From an uncultured Lachnospiraceae bacterium (GTDB lineage Bacteria; Bacillota_A; Clostridia; Lachnospirales; Lachnospiraceae): a stretch of DNA of 28,617 nucleotides. A program made the translations under genes and the position numbers. This document shows, one piece after another, positions 1 through 7,001 of this stretch. The stretch is from assembly GCA_910585655.1 (NCBI GenBank), contig CAJUFW010000007.1:15565-44181 (forward strand), read 5' to 3'. The notes under the pieces are model-generated. The model saw nothing but the letters and a program-made list of their open reading frames with translations, had not been told where the DNA came from and made no database searches. Each line of letters starts with the position of its first letter. The first letter of the stretch is position 1.

Positions 1-31
1 ACTGGAGTTCAGACGTGTGCTCTTCCGATCT
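1..31 (+). other. Illumina TruSeq adapter remnant (assembly contamination)
   Basis: The first 31 bases match the 3' part of the standard TruSeq read-2 adapter, ending in the diagnostic GCTCTTCCGATCT. The natural sequence begins at base 32. The apparent GTG start at base 15 and the first residues of that reading frame lie in the adapter and are not biological. The match to the known adapter is direct. The conclusion that this is an untrimmed contig end is inference, but hardly in doubt. Confidence 0.97.
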
Positions 32-1043
32 AGAGATTCCAAGGCTTTTGGCAGAAGGCGTGAAATTTGACAACATGGATGACATCGGTGATTTCAATGA
101 AGTAAAAGATAAGATTTTTAACGCCAACGTCTATTTTGGGCATGAGCCGACTTTGGCATGCTTAGAGCAGGGGGCAAACATTGTCATTACGGGTCGCTCC
201 ACGGACTCCGCCCTATTCCTTTCTCCGATTATGCACGAGTTAGGCATTGCGCCGGATGATTGGAACAATTTGGCGCGCGGAATTATGGTAGGGCATTGCT
301 TAGAGTGCGGCGGTCAGGGAGCAGGCGGTAACTTCGACTACGGTTGGAGAGATGTGCCGAGAATGGATGAACTGGGCTTCCCGATTGCCGAGATTGACAA
401 AAATGATTTTGTACTGACCAAGGCTCCGGATTGCGGCGGTCTGATTTCCGAACAGTCTGTAAAGGAGCAGTTCTTATATGAAGTACATGATCCGGCGAAC
501 TACATAACGCCAGACGTCAATGTGGACATCAGCAAGGCGACTCTTACGCAGATCGGAGAGAACCGTGTCCGTGTCGGCAACATTGCCGGAAAGAAACGCC
601 CGGATATGCTCAAGCTTTCCATGGGCTACCATGCAGGGTATAAAGTAGCGACGATGCTTAGCTTTGCTTGGCCGGATGCTTATGAAAAGGCGCAATACGC
701 GGCTGATATTCTGATGAAAAAAATGAAGCGTAAGGGCTTAAAGGCAGAGGAAATCCGTATCGACTATATCGGTTTAAACTCCCTGCACTTAGGGGTAGCA
801 GATATGGATCCGGAAAAGGTAAAGGATTTGAACGAGGTAGTGCTGCGGATTGCGATTCGTACGTTGACCAAGGACGAGGCTTACAAGATCGTACCGGAGG
901 TTTCTCCGCTTCAGTTAAACGGCCCTCCAGGAGCCAGCTTCTTTGGCGGACGTGCCAGAGTGCAGGAGGTTATCGGTCTGTGGCCGACCCTCATACCGAG
1001 AGACGCCGTGAAGCTGACCTCTCATATTTTAGAGATTCAGTAG
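32..1043 (+). CDS. AtuA/DUF1446 family protein, 5'-truncated
   Basis: This is the C-terminal 336 residues or so of an acyclic terpene utilisation AtuA-family (DUF1446) protein. Full-length members are usually about 450 residues or more, so roughly the first hundred are missing beyond the contig end. Recognisable family segments are VITGRSTDSALFLSP, then the glycine-rich GGQGAGGNFDYGW, and the GPPGASFFGGR stretch near the C-terminus. The biochemical activity of the family is poorly defined. In Pseudomonas AtuA belongs to the citronellol/geraniol catabolic cluster, where an acyl-CoA route is used. The downstream AtuA-related protein and CoA-transferase support an acyl-CoA catabolic setting, but the substrate here is unknown. 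No start can be assigned, because the frame runs into adapter sequence. Confidence 0.85.
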
Positions 1044-1058
1044 TGAAATAGTGAAACA

Positions 1059-1150
1059 GCAAACTCCTGGAAAGGGCATAGCATGATTTAGGGACGTGTT
1101 TTTTACGGACAGAAATCATGCTCTGGAATATGCCCGAGGAAGGAGTTTGC
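1059..1150. repeat. 92-nt imperfect inverted repeat between the AtuA parts
   Basis: Three blocks pair in nested order: GCAAACTCCT (1059-1068) with AGGAGTTTGC (1141-1150), GGGCATA (1074-1080) with TATGCCC (1129-1135), and GCATGATTT (1081-1089) with AAATCATGC (1113-1121). The first and last blocks are perfect complements, and the middle ones form one continuous 16-bp pairing with a small asymmetric bulge on the right arm. The loop is about 23 nt. No U-run follows, so it is not a canonical terminator. It fills the gap between a stop codon and the next ribosome binding site and could be an mRNA stabiliser, a processing site or a miniature mobile repeat. Confidence 0.8.
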
Positions 1151-1174
1151 GGAACTTCTAATAGGAGGACGAAC

Positions 1175-1501
1175 ATGGAAATTTATTTAAATCAGATCGC
1201 GCACGGCAGATCCGGCGACAAGGGCGATACAAGTAACGTCTGCGTGTTTGCCAGAGAGCCGAAGTATTTTGATATTATCAAGCGGGAAGTGACCATAGAA
1301 AAGGTACGGGAGCATTTTGGAGATATGGTAAAGGGAGATATTACCCGCTATGAGGTGGATTCCTTAAAAGGCTTTAACTTTGTAATGAAACATGCTTTAG
1401 GCGGCGGTGCTACTCATTCCCTGCGGTTAGACAGCTTGGGAAAATCCATGGGTTCCGCATTTTTACGGATGAAGATTCATGTGGAAGAAGGCGAACTGTA
1501 G
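1175..1501 (+). CDS. AtuA-related small protein (AtuA C-terminal domain)
   Basis: This 108-residue protein resembles the C-terminal domain that single-chain AtuA proteins carry after DUF1446, here as a separate gene. The start MEIYLNQIAHGRSGDKGDTSNV is typical, with the conserved R-S-G-D-K-G-D motif at residues 11-17 and the H-A-L-G-G-G segment near residue 70. The ATG at 1175 is chosen because AGGAGG lies six bases upstream (1163-1168). An upstream ATG in the same frame (1118) lies inside the inverted repeat and lacks a good ribosome binding site. It probably forms a complex with the upstream AtuA protein (inference). The CoA-transferase follows after 15 bases, which fits one operon. Confidence 0.85.
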   Translation: MEIYLNQIAHGRSGDKGDTSNVCVFAREPKYFDIIKREVTIEKVREHFGDMVKGDITRYEVDSLKGFNFVMKHALGGGATHSLRLDSLGKSMGSAFLRMKIHVEEGEL

Positions 1502-1516
1502 AGAGGAGTTAAACGG

Positions 1517-2740
1517 ATGATGGAAAAGCAAGAAACCATGGGGCAGAAGCACCGGGCATTGGAAAATATCGTCGTACTGGATTTGGCGCGGGTGCTGGCG
1601 GGACCGTTTTCTGCCTGTATTCTCGCTGACTTAGGGGCAAAAGTTATCAAAGTAGAGATGCCGGGAAGAGGCGACGACGCGAGAGCATATGCGCCGTATC
1701 TGGAGGGTGAAAGCCTGTATTATGCCAACCTCAACCGGAATAAATACGGTATTACCTTAAACCTCAAAACAGACGAGGGAAAGGAAATCTTAAAAAACCT
1801 GGTGAAAAAGGCGGACGTGTTGGTAGAAAACTTCCGTCCGGGCGTCATGGATCGGCTGGGGTTAGGCTACGATACGTTAAAGGAAATCAATGATCAGCTG
1901 ATTTATGCGGCGGTATCGGGCTTTGGAAGCTATGGAAAATATGCCCAGAGACCAGGCTATGATATCATCGCCCAGGCAATGGGCGGTTTGATGAGTCTGA
2001 CCGGGCAGAAAGGAGATCCGCCAACCCGCGCTGGCTGTGCAATGGGGGATGTCCTTGGCGGACTGAATCTGACTATCGGTATCCTGGCTGCTTTAAATGC
2101 CCGCCAGGTGATTGGACATGGACAGCGGATTGACGTGGCTTTGACAGACTGCGTGCTGGCAAGCTTAGAGCAGGCAGTACAGCGCTATGCCGTATCCGGA
2201 AAGATTCCGGAGCGGAACGGCAACAGCTATGCCGCTATTGCGCCATATGATACTTATGAGGCGAAAGACGGTCATCTGGTTATCGGCTGCGGCAATCAGA
2301 AACTATTTGAGGTTTTGTTCCGGGATTTGATCAAAAAGCCGGAGGTAATCGACGATCCTCGCTTTGCCAACGTACCGCTTCGGGTAAAGAACAACCTGAT
2401 TTTAAAGGAGTATATTGAAGGCTGGACAAAGCAGTATACGGTGGCAGAGGCAGTGGAAATCGTATTAAAGGCAGGGATTCCGGCTGGACCGATCAACGAT
2501 CTGTCGGATATTATGAACGACGAGAATTTTACCGTAGATCGTGAAATGCTGGTAAAAACACACCATCCGGTGATGGGAGATGTGATTTTAAACGGAAATC
2601 CGGTCAAGCTGATGGATACGATGCCAGAGATTTATAAACCGTCTCCGGTACTAGGAGAGGATACGGAAGCGATTTTCGGCGAGTTTTTGGATATGAGCGC
2701 CGAAGATGTGGCTGCGTTAAAAGAAAAAGGAATTATTTAG
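1517..2740 (+). CDS. CaiB/BaiF family III CoA-transferase
   Basis: This 407-residue protein has the whole family III CoA-transferase pattern. The N-terminal part has LDLARVLAGPF and LADLGAKVIKVEMPG, then VENFRPGVMDRLGLG. The segment RAGCAMGDVLGG at residues 171-182 aligns with the active-site region of formyl-CoA transferase, making Asp178 the likely nucleophile that forms the acyl-aspartyl intermediate. Length is normal for the family. GAGAGGAG stands eight bases before the ATG; a second ATG follows at once and could equally be used. These enzymes move CoA between carboxylic acids in the cytoplasm, and family membership is sure while the substrate is not. The neighbours suggest activation of the acid handled by the AtuA pair. 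A terminator closes the group. Confidence 0.93.
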   Translation: MMEKQETMGQKHRALENIVVLDLARVLAGPFSACILADLGAKVIKVEMPGRGDDARAYAPYLEGESLYYANLNRNKYGITLNLKTDEGKEILKNLVKKADVLVENFRPGVMDRLGLGYDTLKEINDQLIYAAVSGFGSYGKYAQRPGYDIIAQAMGGLMSLTGQKGDPPTRAGCAMGDVLGGLNLTIGILAALNARQVIGHGQRIDVALTDCVLASLEQAVQRYAVSGKIPERNGNSYAAIAPYDTYEAKDGHLVIGCGNQKLFEVLFRDLIKKPEVIDDPRFANVPLRVKNNLILKEYIEGWTKQYTVAEAVEIVLKAGIPAGPINDLSDIMNDENFTVDREMLVKTHHPVMGDVILNGNPVKLMDTMPEIYKPSPVLGEDTEAIFGEFLDMSAEDVAALKEKGII

Positions 2741-2748
2741 TACAAAAG

Positions 2749-2789
2749 CGCCGGGGATGGTTCTGTAGGCAGGACATCCCCGGCGTTCT
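2749..2789 (+). terminator. Rho-independent terminator after the CoA-transferase
   Basis: A perfect 11-bp GC-rich stem, CGCCGGGGATG (2749-2759) with CATCCCCGGCG (2775-2785), has a 15-nt loop and is followed by TTCTT. The stem is strong and the U-tract is interrupted. It begins eight bases after the stop codon, which fits the end of the AtuA/CoA-transferase operon. Confidence 0.75.
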
Positions 2790-2836
2790 TAAAAAGCAGG
2801 CTGCGCCGATAAAAAAGAGAAACGAGGGAAAGCGAA

Positions 2837-4597
2837 ATGGAGAAAAAACAGGAAGAAAGCCCATTTGCCGGGATGTCGATGGAAGAACTGGTAAAGAAGA
2901 TGATCGAGCATACCAAAGAATTGTACCAGAATTGCGGCATTGAGCCGGTGGCAGAGGTTGGAGAGCAAAGGGAAGTTATGCTGCCGATGTCAGACGGAGT
3001 AAAGCTGCGGACAACGATTTTATTGCCGAAGTTTTCGTGTACCAAAGAGGGAGAGGAACGTCAGGAGGCAGTACCAGTCGTATTGCAACGAAGCTGTTAT
3101 CCGATGCAGGAGAAGTTTTTGCTGCTTCATGCGGAGGAATACTGTAAACGGGGCTTTGGTTTTGTGCTGCAGTGGTGCCGGGGGACAGGTGGTTCGGAAG
3201 GAATCTGGGAGCCGAACGTCAACGAACGCCAGGACGGACTGGATACTTTAAACTGGTTGGAGGAGCAGCCGTTTGCCCGTTCGGTAGGTTACTGGGGCAA
3301 TTCGTACCTGGCATTGACCGGATGGTGCATGGCTGACGCAGTGCCGGAAAAGGTAAAGACGATGTATCTGGGGGTATATGGGACGGATCGTCATACTTCG
3401 GCATATAAGGATGGTCTGTTCCGCCAGGATATTTTAACGGCATGGGCGATGGATAATGCCGGGAAGCCGGTGACTGCCGACTATATGGAATCCGCTCGTT
3501 TTCGTCCGCAGATGGAAGTAGACGAAGCATTGTGGGAGACTCGTTTGGACTGGTACAGGGACTGGATCGGCAATACGGATCGAGACTGCGAATACTGGAG
3601 CAGGGAAGGATTCTGGCGGATGTTAAAGGAAATTCCAGGGAAGGTAAAAATTCCGATTTTTCTTATGGAAGGATGGTATGACCATCATCTGGGCAGCGCG
3701 ATTGTCACCTATGGAGATTTATCCGAAGAAGCAAAAGCACACAGCGTATTTCAGATCGGTCCTTGGAATCACGGGCATATGCCGGCGGTAAAGCATCAGC
3801 CGATTGACCGGTTAGAGGACGATGCGGTTTCTTCTCCGCTGCATTGGTTTTATCAGATTTTAATGAAAGAAGAACTACCGGAACGGGCGGTAGAAACCTA
3901 CGTGATCGGCGCCGACAGATGGGAAACCTGGAGAGAATTTCCGGTGCCGACAGACCGGAAGGAATTCTTTTATCTCCATGCCGACAGGCAGACGTTAGAG
4001 AAAACAGAGCAGGATGCCACACAGGTTTCTTATTCTTACGACCCTGACAATCCGGTGATTTCCTATGGGGCAGAATCTTGCTTTAAGACACAGACGGCAA
4101 TCGGCAGCTTGATTCAGCCGGAATGCAACTACCGCCCGGATGTCCTTAGCTTTGTTTCCGAGCCGCTGCCTGCCGGGCTGGAAATCAACGGATCGATCCA
4201 TGTCACATTAGCTGTTAGCTCCGATGCAGAAGATACTGCCTTTACCGCCAAAGTAATGGAAGTATTTCCGGACGGGCAGACCGTCAATATCCGTGGCAGT
4301 ATTACGACTTTGGCTTATCGGAACGGGCGCGCGACGCGCGGGACATATACGCCGGGTGAAGTAGTGGAGATCGATATTCCGATGTGGGAGGTAGCATGGG
4401 AGCTGCAGGCAGGCTCAAGGCTGCGTGTGGATATCAGTTCCTCCGACTTCCCGCAATATGCCGTCCACAGCAATTATCCAGGAGTATGGTCAGTACAAAA
4501 GGAGACGAAAGTAGCAAAGCAGACCATTTATACAGGCGGAAGCTATGCTTCCCGAATTGAACTGCCGATAGTGGAGGGGAAAGGAACCAAAGAATAG
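2837..4597 (+). CDS. CocE/NonD family serine hydrolase (X-Pro dipeptidyl-peptidase S15-like)
   Basis: This 586-residue alpha/beta hydrolase belongs to the CocE/NonD and PepX group. The oxyanion-side motif QWCRGTGGSEG is at 112-122. The nucleophile Ser156 sits in GYWGNSY, the acid is likely Asp282 in EGWYDHHL, and the base is His312 in IGPWNHG. From about residue 390 the C-terminal half matches the jelly-roll PepX_C domain, with VDISSSDFPQY near 537. No signal peptide is visible, so it is probably cytoplasmic. Family members cleave esters such as cocaine, acylated beta-lactams or N-terminal X-Pro dipeptides, and the sequence alone does not decide between them. GAGGGAAAG precedes the ATG. I see no promoter in the short gap after the preceding terminator, so read-through is possible. 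Confidence 0.9.
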   Translation: MEKKQEESPFAGMSMEELVKKMIEHTKELYQNCGIEPVAEVGEQREVMLPMSDGVKLRTTILLPKFSCTKEGEERQEAVPVVLQRSCYPMQEKFLLLHAEEYCKRGFGFVLQWCRGTGGSEGIWEPNVNERQDGLDTLNWLEEQPFARSVGYWGNSYLALTGWCMADAVPEKVKTMYLGVYGTDRHTSAYKDGLFRQDILTAWAMDNAGKPVTADYMESARFRPQMEVDEALWETRLDWYRDWIGNTDRDCEYWSREGFWRMLKEIPGKVKIPIFLMEGWYDHHLGSAIVTYGDLSEEAKAHSVFQIGPWNHGHMPAVKHQPIDRLEDDAVSSPLHWFYQILMKEELPERAVETYVIGADRWETWREFPVPTDRKEFFYLHADRQTLEKTEQDATQVSYSYDPDNPVISYGAESCFKTQTAIGSLIQPECNYRPDVLSFVSEPLPAGLEINGSIHVTLAVSSDAEDTAFTAKVMEVFPDGQTVNIRGSITTLAYRNGRATRGTYTPGEVVEIDIPMWEVAWELQAGSRLRVDISSSDFPQYAVHSNYPGVWSVQKETKVAKQTIYTGGSYASRIELPIVEGKGTKE

Positions 4598-4666
4598 AAG
4601 AAAACAACCATTTACAGCATAGGAACGGCAGCATGCTTCGTTTTTTGCTTTTGCATAAAAAGAGGA

Positions 4667-4694
4667 TTGCATTGTCAAAAACGGATGTTATAAT
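4667..4694 (+). promoter_or_regulatory. Sigma-A type promoter for the membrane AraC regulator
   Basis: TTGCAT (4667-4672) and a perfect TATAAT (4689-4694) are separated by 16 bases. They lie about 70 bases before the ATG of the downstream regulator. The region 4598-4766 holds no other gene that I can support. Confidence 0.6.
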
Positions 4695-4765
4695 AGGAAA
4701 GAAGGCAGGTATAACAAGCCTGTTTTAAAGAGTACACGCTATTTTTAACAGACGAGGATGATACT

Positions 4766-6727
4766 ATGCAAAAACCCAGGTTCTATTCCACTTTTTTTCG
4801 TTGGCTGATTCCATATATTTTGCTGATCGTAGCAACCATTTGTTTTGGTGTGCTGCTATACCATCAGGCGTTAAAAACCGTAGAGGATGACGTGGAATTG
4901 CTCCAGAGAGCGTCTCTTTCCCGGATTCAGGAGCAGGTAGACGATATCCTGGATTCTCTGGATTTATTAGGATATTCGATTACCAGCAGTATGGAGGCGT
5001 CTGCCCTAAAATATATGGTAGGGGAGCATTATTCTGTGCTGCAGACGGAACATTCCAAAAGCCTGCAGGAGGAATTAAAGATTTGGAGCGCTTCTTATGA
5101 TGTACTGTCAGAAGTGATCGTTTATTTTCCGGATACCGGCTATGTGCTGGGGAAGGGGCGTTTTTGCCCGTTGGAGTGGGCGAAGACGCAGATTCTTGGA
5201 GAGTGTGGTGTCCAGGTAGAGGAATTAAAAGAGGCGGCGGATTCCGGAAGAAGCGGATTTTATAAAAGAGTGGATAAGACATCTTCTGAGAATGGGCTGG
5301 CTTATTTCTATCCGTCCGGGGCAAGCTGGAAGGGACGGACGGAGGCAATGGTATTGTTTGTGCTAAATACGTCTTATTTGAAGCATTTACTCTCTATGCC
5401 GAATTCTTATATTTATCTCAAACTGCCAGATGGAACAAGCTGGCTGGAACCGGAAGGGTGGAGCAAGAGAGAGCGAAGGAACGCCTATTATCAGATGTCC
5501 CAGCCGAGTAAAAGAGAAAATTTGGAATTGGTTAGCCTGTTAGAAACCAAAAAATACCAGCGAACCGTGTCGGTTATGCGTTGGCTGCTGGGGATTTATT
5601 TGATAGGCGGGATGGCAGCAGGGGTAGCGGGAGCCTGGCTGATTACAAGAAGAAACTATGCGCCGGTCAGGGAGCTGCGCCAGATAGCCGGGAAAACCGT
5701 CCGCGGTAAGGCAATCCATTCTCTGCCGGAGGGCGCGGAGAACTTTCAGGATGATATTGAAGCGGTACGGGCTGCTTTTATCAGCTTAACAAAAGCCTAT
5801 GAAGAAGGGCGAAGTTTGCTTAGGCAGGAAAAACAGGACAGTGATAACGGAAAGATGAACCGGCTGCTAAAGCAAAAGCCTAAAGTAAGTAAAAGCCAGG
5901 CGCCGTCAGGCTGGGCAGAAGCTTGCCCGGAGGACTGGTTTGCTTTAATGAGCGTAGAGATTTTGGATTTTGCCGCTTTTGCCGAGGAGGACGGAACGCT
6001 GACTTCGGAGATGATGGAAACGGCTTATTTTGTAGTCAACAACGTTCTTTCCGAACTGGTGCAGCAGGAAGGTCTTTTTCAAATCGGAGCAGAAACGGAT
6101 GGAAAGTGGTTTTTGCTGGTAAATGTAGGAGAAGAGCAAAAAGAAAGTCTGGAAGGTCGTTTGGAGGAAATTGCCGGACGATTAAGCCGTGTGCTGGGGT
6201 ATCAGTTTGCAATGCCGGTTTCTATTAACATCAGTTCTCTTAAAGAGGGCTGGGGAGGGGTGCGGGAGTGTTACCAGGAAATCGGAGAGCTTTTGGAATA
6301 CCGCAGCTTTTCCGGGATAGAGGAGGCTTCGGTAGCGGCATATTATGCCTGTCTGCAAAAGATTCCGGAGGAAAAGCCGGAGGAGGAGACAAGCCTAATC
6401 GATCAGGTGGCTTCTTACATCGAGGAACATTATACCGATAACAGCCTGACCGTAGGAGCCTTGGCAGAGCAGTTTGGCGTAGGGCTGTCCTGGCTATCCC
6501 GGAATTTTAAAAATCAGAGGGAAATCGGGCTGCTAGAATACATCAATCGGCTGCGTTTAGAAGAGGCAAAGCGTATTATCAGAGCCGGGAGACCAATCAA
6601 AGAGGCGGCGACTGCCGTCGGCTATACCGATACACAGCCACTTAACCGAATGTTCCGCCAGCTTATCGGCATGACGCCGACCGAGTACCGGGCGCAGTAC
6701 GAAGCAAGGATGTTAGACGAGCCGTGA
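4766..6727 (+). CDS. Membrane-bound AraC family sensor-regulator
   Basis: This 653-residue protein has a transmembrane helix at about 12-33 and a second at about 272-293. They flank an extracellular region of about 235 residues that is probably a dCache-like ligand sensor. A cytoplasmic linker follows, and the C-terminal ~110 residues form the double helix-turn-helix of the AraC family: SLTVGALAEQFGVGLSWLSRNF for the first helix pair, and AATAVGYTDTQPLNRMFRQ with the closing GMTPTEYR for the second. Such regulators in Clostridia and Paenibacilli commonly lie beside LplA-like sugar-binding proteins and glycosidases, which is the case here. They are thought to sense an extracellular saccharide and activate the adjacent operon. 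That role is inferred from context. A good promoter lies upstream and a strong terminator follows, so the gene appears to be transcribed alone. Confidence 0.9.
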   Translation: MQKPRFYSTFFRWLIPYILLIVATICFGVLLYHQALKTVEDDVELLQRASLSRIQEQVDDILDSLDLLGYSITSSMEASALKYMVGEHYSVLQTEHSKSLQEELKIWSASYDVLSEVIVYFPDTGYVLGKGRFCPLEWAKTQILGECGVQVEELKEAADSGRSGFYKRVDKTSSENGLAYFYPSGASWKGRTEAMVLFVLNTSYLKHLLSMPNSYIYLKLPDGTSWLEPEGWSKRERRNAYYQMSQPSKRENLELVSLLETKKYQRTVSVMRWLLGIYLIGGMAAGVAGAWLITRRNYAPVRELRQIAGKTVRGKAIHSLPEGAENFQDDIEAVRAAFISLTKAYEEGRSLLRQEKQDSDNGKMNRLLKQKPKVSKSQAPSGWAEACPEDWFALMSVEILDFAAFAEEDGTLTSEMMETAYFVVNNVLSELVQQEGLFQIGAETDGKWFLLVNVGEEQKESLEGRLEEIAGRLSRVLGYQFAMPVSINISSLKEGWGGVRECYQEIGELLEYRSFSGIEEASVAAYYACLQKIPEEKPEEETSLIDQVASYIEEHYTDNSLTVGALAEQFGVGLSWLSRNFKNQREIGLLEYINRLRLEEAKRIIRAGRPIKEAATAVGYTDTQPLNRMFRQLIGMTPTEYRAQYEARMLDEP

Positions 6728-6758
6728 GGCTGCAGTGCAGATGGAAAAACAGTCAGTA

Positions 6759-6801
6759 AATGACTATGAAGAAGAACATTTCTTTTTCATAGTCATTTTT
6801 T
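6759..6801 (+). terminator. Rho-independent terminator after the membrane AraC regulator
   Basis: AATGACTATGAA (6759-6770) pairs perfectly with TTCATAGTCATT (6786-6797), with further AAGAA/TTCTT pairing towards the loop. A run of six T residues closes the right arm (6796-6801). It lies about 30 bases after the stop codon and separates the regulator from the binding-protein operon. Confidence 0.85.
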
Positions 6802-6814
6802 GCAGGATAAATTT

Positions 6815-6868
6815 GGCTGCAAAAATAAAACATAGAGGCAGAAAAAACAATAAAAAGGGCTGCAAAAA
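6815..6868 (+). promoter_or_regulatory. Direct repeat pair, candidate AraC operator
   Basis: The 11-mer GGCTGCAAAAA occurs at 6815-6825 and again at 6858-6868, 43 bases apart start to start, or about four helical turns. The second copy ends seven bases before the putative -35 box of the binding-protein promoter. A related TTGCAAACA overlaps the -35 itself. This placement is what a class of AraC activators uses, so binding by the upstream regulator is a reasonable inference. It has no proof from sequence alone. Confidence 0.4.
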
Positions 6869-6875
6869 CAGAAGA

Positions 6876-6905
6876 TTGCAAACAGGTGGGCAAATGGTGT
6901 AAGAT
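6876..6905 (+). promoter_or_regulatory. Putative promoter of the sugar-binding protein operon
   Basis: TTGCAA (6876-6881) and TAAGAT (6900-6905) are separated by 18 bases. The -10 is imperfect, as expected for an activator-dependent promoter. The predicted leader of about 90 nt contains a stem GGAACA/TGTTCC (6923-6928 with 6936-6941) inside an outer CAGAC/GTCTG pairing (6918-6922 with 6951-6955). Confidence 0.45.
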
Positions 6906-7001
6906 ACGTTTAGGCAGCAGACGGAACAGACGTCATGTTCCAAAAGAGCTGTCTGGTTTTAAGAGTAAGATAAAAAATCCAAGAAAGAAAAAGGAGAGAG
7001 T

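Noticed and set aside
15..32. GTG start codon of the first open frame
   Set aside because: It lies within the sequencing adapter, so the gene is 5'-truncated.
4598..4765. Possible terminator around the GCATGC palindrome and T-run after the CocE-like gene
   Set aside because: The stem is only a few base pairs and does not directly precede the T-run.
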